Assembly (NCBI GenBank): GCA_023665755.1 | Contig: JAMPDF010000010.1 | Span: 1 to 9,062 of the forward strand | DNA from: Prevotella sp. | Lineage (GTDB): Bacteria; Bacillota_I; Bacilli_A; ML615J-28; CAG-313 | DNA: 9,062 nt | Direction of reading: 5' to 3' | Shown here: positions 7,301 through 9,062 of the stretch, piece by piece | How the letters are laid out: every line of letters begins with the position of its first letter | Numbering within the stretch: position 1 is the stretch's first letter | The notes under the pieces: model-generated | Told to the model about the DNA's origin: nothing | Database searches by the model: none | What the model saw: the letters and a program-made list of their open reading frames with translations, nothing else | Position numbers and translations under genes: made by a program

Positions 7301-8404
7301 ATAAACACTAACTGCAGTTCCAGTATTATTTGTATATGAGACATTTGAACCAACTTTTTCACCTTCATATTCATATTTATCTTTTTGGATTTCATTCATA
7401 TTTGCATAAGGAACAATTATTTTAGTATCTTCATTTAGAGTATAACCAAGCGTTACATCTTTATGATTTTTTCCTTCTTCGACTTTATCATATGAACTAC
7501 TTTTATATTTAGTAATATCACTTGGTATTGCCGTAAATGCAGTTTGTGAAATATTGCTCCAAGCAAGACTGTAATTTCTATAATCTGCAGTTTCTGAATC
7601 TGTTATATATTTATATTGAATTTGTGTTATATGCCCTGTAGTCCTCAAAATATATTCATTATTAGTACCTGAACCAACAGTTACAATAGTTTGACCAGAT
7701 TGAACATTTTCTAATGCTTCTTCTATTGTATACCAAGTATCAGGGGTTTCCTTAATAAATACAGATTTATATTTAAATAGAATGTATAAATCAGTTGCCT
7801 TTTTTATTGTAGGTGATGACCCACGAGAATCAATAATTTTATAGTCCGAATTATATTGCGTAAATGATATTTTTGCAAGATATGTACTACCAGCTACATA
7901 ATTTATATTAGTGTTTCCAGAATATGAAAAATAACCTGAATTATTATTAGTATTATATGGTGAAAATCCTACATTATAGTTTTGAATTGATGCTACAATA
8001 AAATCGTAATCGTTATTAGATGTTGTATCTTTTCTAATAAGACCCTTATCATTTAATTGTTTTACTATATCATGTTCGATTTTTGTTTTAATACCTTCAA
8101 TTTTACCACCTTTTGAATTACCATCTACATCTGTAAATTCAGGGATAACAATATCACTCCATCTTAGCGGTAATTCTATATTTGCAGTTACTTTACTAGT
8201 ATTATTGCTTTCGTTTGTCGCATAAGTTGCTGTATAAGTTTGATAATCTAACTCAATAGGATTAAAAATCACTGCATTTCCACTGTCTTGAAATAAAGCG
8301 CTTAAATTAAATGGTACAGTTATAATCCATTTAGAAGAAACAATTGCAACCAACATAAACATATTTAATATGAATAACAAAATTATAAATTTTCTTTTTA
8401 ACAT
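4301..8404 (-). CDS. Large exported adhesin-like protein with InlB B-repeats and C-terminal Hint domain (right cassette)
   Basis: The product is 1367 residues. The ATG at 8404 is preceded by AAAGAAGG at 7-nt spacing. Residues about 4-28 are hydrophobic and end in VSSKWIIT, an export segment. Residues about 30-220 are an N-terminal domain the left paralogue lacks. Homology to the left protein starts near Trp224 (WYTIEEALENV, compare KFTDVAAAIRSA) and covers a beta-helix-like region to about 860, with landmarks RINGYGYIK, IDTSTYVLPISF, SFLPGSSFTV and MVGGTLSVDSNG. Residues about 880-1037 carry two InlB B-repeat (Flg_new) units: a degenerate one ending DLYAKF at 937, and a canonical one with FDGWYLDKE (Gly1003) to TLYAKW (Trp1037). 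Hint starts at Cys1135 (STCFAKGT), with NVEDLKLGDEIL and His1206 in the block-B position (IYGH). The tail from 1284 matches the left tail at 39 of 72 residues by hand count, then continues about 12 residues to the end. Surface exposure and adhesion are inferred from the B-repeats, known in Listeria internalin; Hint processing is inferred. Confidence 0.92.
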   Translation of the reverse strand: MLKRKFIILLFILNMFMLVAIVSSKWIITVPFNLSALFQDSGNAVIFNPIELDYQTYTATYATNESNNTSKVTANIELPLRWSDIVIPEFTDVDGNSKGGKIEGIKTKIEHDIVKQLNDKGLIRKDTTSNNDYDFIVASIQNYNVGFSPYNTNNNSGYFSYSGNTNINYVAGSTYLAKISFTQYNSDYKIIDSRGSSPTIKKATDLYILFKYKSVFIKETPDTWYTIEEALENVQSGQTIVTVGSGTNNEYILRTTGHITQIQYKYITDSETADYRNYSLAWSNISQTAFTAIPSDITKYKSSSYDKVEEGKNHKDVTLGYTLNEDTKIIVPYANMNEIQKDKYEYEGEKVGSNVSYTNNTGTAVSVYKGGNSGVVRYSTIYSTLFIPKEVALTVYGTITAGGFLVSSGNIYNRGVIMNNGVIDVSKKSTSSEGGRINGYGYIKSGGFNTLSTDKKSTTDENEFGQIYLRSGCSAMDEMRIYDWLSGRNAFGLVNETLFPFRAYNIHNISCPIRVYSGAIYNVGCRIEASNTLTQTSVVLIGEGGMFTIHNDSYIDKSVKEEVESNRGNFTYPTIYNINSVTASNSVNSNAITTDINNASYGYTATTQTDIMEMHGYGGNKDNPDISDNGVKISVGVNIDTSTYVLPISFMRIIIASGFAKLSNVSYSFLPGSSFTVNEGANLAVGKNITFYTLKDACDDLTYKYTSGGKLTSTTYYIEDLNHIDKYSGYASTDNGYQNKVKYQAVEGLNYIGHATQLRAKDAICMVGGTLSVDSNGSISGSINAIGSNAILTFNNGLNYTIDKIFTVLAYSSLSTRSNVTTENRTHNAFGKFLCYEENSVIQNFEKNKTYTSLNGNWLSTNQITVTVHFGSDYSWELSENGVTGVALTQEFINNIINEIKIVHPEYLYGGIFIDSKYEQDALDITFYCDYDLYAKFEFDGYQILFESVFEETTKPANQNVYNDLLNGKVDNIVKGEVNSYEPNIESINAYDYDINHEYYFDGWYLDKECTSKYTIGILEYQNTDTGMKIQTLYAKWCKKFNVKTIVKTSESDNDDETYSLTVNTGGNKSSLTAETEIYVHPNSTIKVEFSGTNSKIIDVVNAKQNGQNISFDGCDRSITSTIEIQLNKKSSSTCFAKGTSIALANGISKNVEDLKLGDEILVYNHITGKLEASPIMVYFHSGYQEYQILKLYFDNGNSIDVIYGHSFFDKDVKKYVEIRCDNVSDYLDHSFICFDKENNICFSKLIGYEIFNCYTECYSLYTYQTYNHIANGFLAFTDDFIGIVNIFEMDDNYKYDEKAMEDDINKYGLYEYEYWKEYATYEEFLGFNIPYLKVAVGKGYICEETILLYLEIYHYYLYCIENDIPW

Positions 8405-8411
8405 ATTATAA

Positions 8412-8419
8412 CCTTCTTT
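8412..8419 (-). promoter_or_regulatory. Shine-Dalgarno site of the right Hint gene
   Basis: Read on the minus strand, AAAGAAGG lies 7 nt before the ATG at 8404, in the 33-nt gap after the small gene. This fixes the start. No promoter is evident in so short a gap, so the gene should be co-transcribed with the small gene upstream. Confidence 0.75.
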
Positions 8420-8437
8420 ATACTAAATTAAATTTTT

Positions 8438-9061
8438 TTATTTACCTGATACATTGACCACAATAGAAAATGGTACTTTTTGTAAAGCGCTAACTTGACT
8501 ATTTGTTAAAGCGACACTCGCAAAAATATAGGTAATGCTCACATAAATATATTCATCGCTTCCTGTAAATTCATTCTTACCAAATACACTTGATTTTACA
8601 CTAACTTCCGCATTCATTTTGTCATCAGAAATAGTTGCAAACATTTGATATGTATTATTCATATTACTATTAGTACTAAATTTTATTTTAATGTCATCTG
8701 GTTTTAAACTGCTAAGTGCTTCTTCATTACAGAACAATGAAAATTTAGTTATAACCACCGAACAAGAATTTACTCCTTCACTATTTTTTATACCAAATTC
8801 TTCACAAAATTCATTCATATCAATTTTATAGAAAATTGTCATTTGATTACCAAATGTACCAACAAAACCAGTATTATTAAACACTAAACGTGAATACCCC
8901 AATTTTTTTCCATTTGAATCTATATCTCCAAGATCATAATTTACTTTAACAAGATTGTCACTATAAATTACTTTATCAGTTTCAAAAGAACCTTCAATAA
9001 AAGGATTAGAACTATCCTCAGAAATATACCAACTAGAAAAGCCAATACTGATGAGTGATAT
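8438..9061 (-). CDS. Small exported protein, partial 5' end; paralogue of the gene at 2-589
   Basis: The frame is open on the minus strand from 9061 to the TAA at 8438, giving 207 visible residues; the start codon lies outside the window. The Met at 8902 is internal, because the upstream frame encodes ISLISIGFSSWYISED, the end of an export signal identical to that of the left small gene up to the Trp. The mature part has alternating hydrophobic residues (SVVITKFSLF, YIYVSITYIFASVAL), three Cys residues and no further membrane segment or sorting signal, consistent with a secreted beta-sandwich subunit. Similarity to the left paralogue is clearest around LGYSRLVFNNTGF and drops towards the C terminus. 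It precedes the right Hint gene by 33 nt. I know no named family for it; acting as a partner or structural subunit for the large protein is inferred only from the repeated pairing. Confidence 0.85.
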   Translation of the reverse strand: MSLISIGFSSWYISEDSSNPFIEGSFETDKVIYSDNLVKVNYDLGDIDSNGKKLGYSRLVFNNTGFVGTFGNQMTIFYKIDMNEFCEEFGIKNSEGVNSCSVVITKFSLFCNEEALSSLKPDDIKIKFSTNSNMNNTYQMFATISDDKMNAEVSVKSSVFGKNEFTGSDEYIYVSITYIFASVALTNSQVSALQKVPFSIVVNVSGK

Positions 9062-9062
9062 C
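9029..9062 (-). repeat. Right arm of 34-bp terminal inverted repeat
   Basis: This is the reverse complement of 1-34 with three mismatches; the perfect 18-bp core is 9029-9046. It encodes the same ISLISIGFSSW segment, in the same frame relative to the window end, of the minus-strand small gene. Exact symmetry about the window means an exchange between the arms would invert the interior while keeping both reading frames. Confidence 0.85.

Overview
The window is A+T-rich throughout (roughly 30% G+C by eye). Its genes read under the standard bacterial code: no in-frame TGA, Trp is TGG, and the intact genes stop at TAA. Both large genes have purine-rich Shine-Dalgarno sites. Together this suggests a low-G+C Gram-positive, or a Mollicutes-like member of the Bacilli, probably host-associated or uncultured. 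That placement is inference; there is no phylogenetic marker here.

The layout is two homologous two-gene cassettes facing each other tail to tail. On the left (+ strand), a partial gene for a small exported protein (2-589, start outside the window) is followed after 7 nt by a 979-residue exported protein (597-3536) with a C-terminal Hint (Hedgehog/intein-type) domain. On the right (- strand), a partial gene for a paralogous small exported protein (9061-8438) is followed after 33 nt by a 1367-residue exported Hint protein (8404-4301). Between the cassettes lie a strong, probably bidirectional terminator (3561-3606), a promoterless third Hint tail (3665-4090, - strand) that is a gene remnant, and about 210 nt of non-coding DNA with a long imperfect hairpin and a 22-codon ORF.

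All four main proteins begin with, or continue from, a hydrophobic export segment ending in the same Ser-x-Trp pattern. The large proteins have a long beta-rich, probably beta-helical or adhesin-like stalk, then an Ig-like or InlB B-repeat region, then Hint, then a 72-residue tail that aligns without gaps in all three copies. The Hint domains keep the N-terminal Cys and the block-B His but lack a terminal Asn, so Hedgehog-like N-terminal cleavage or ligation is more plausible than splicing. A working model, which is inference, is a surface-display system: the small protein is a partner subunit, and the large one is an adhesin whose ectodomain is released or covalently attached through Hint chemistry.

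The two ends of the window form a 34-bp near-perfect inverted repeat (31/34, 18-bp perfect core). It lies in the same reading frame inside the signal-sequence codons of the two small genes, so inversion of the whole segment would be frame-neutral. Whether it ever inverts cannot be told from one sequence.
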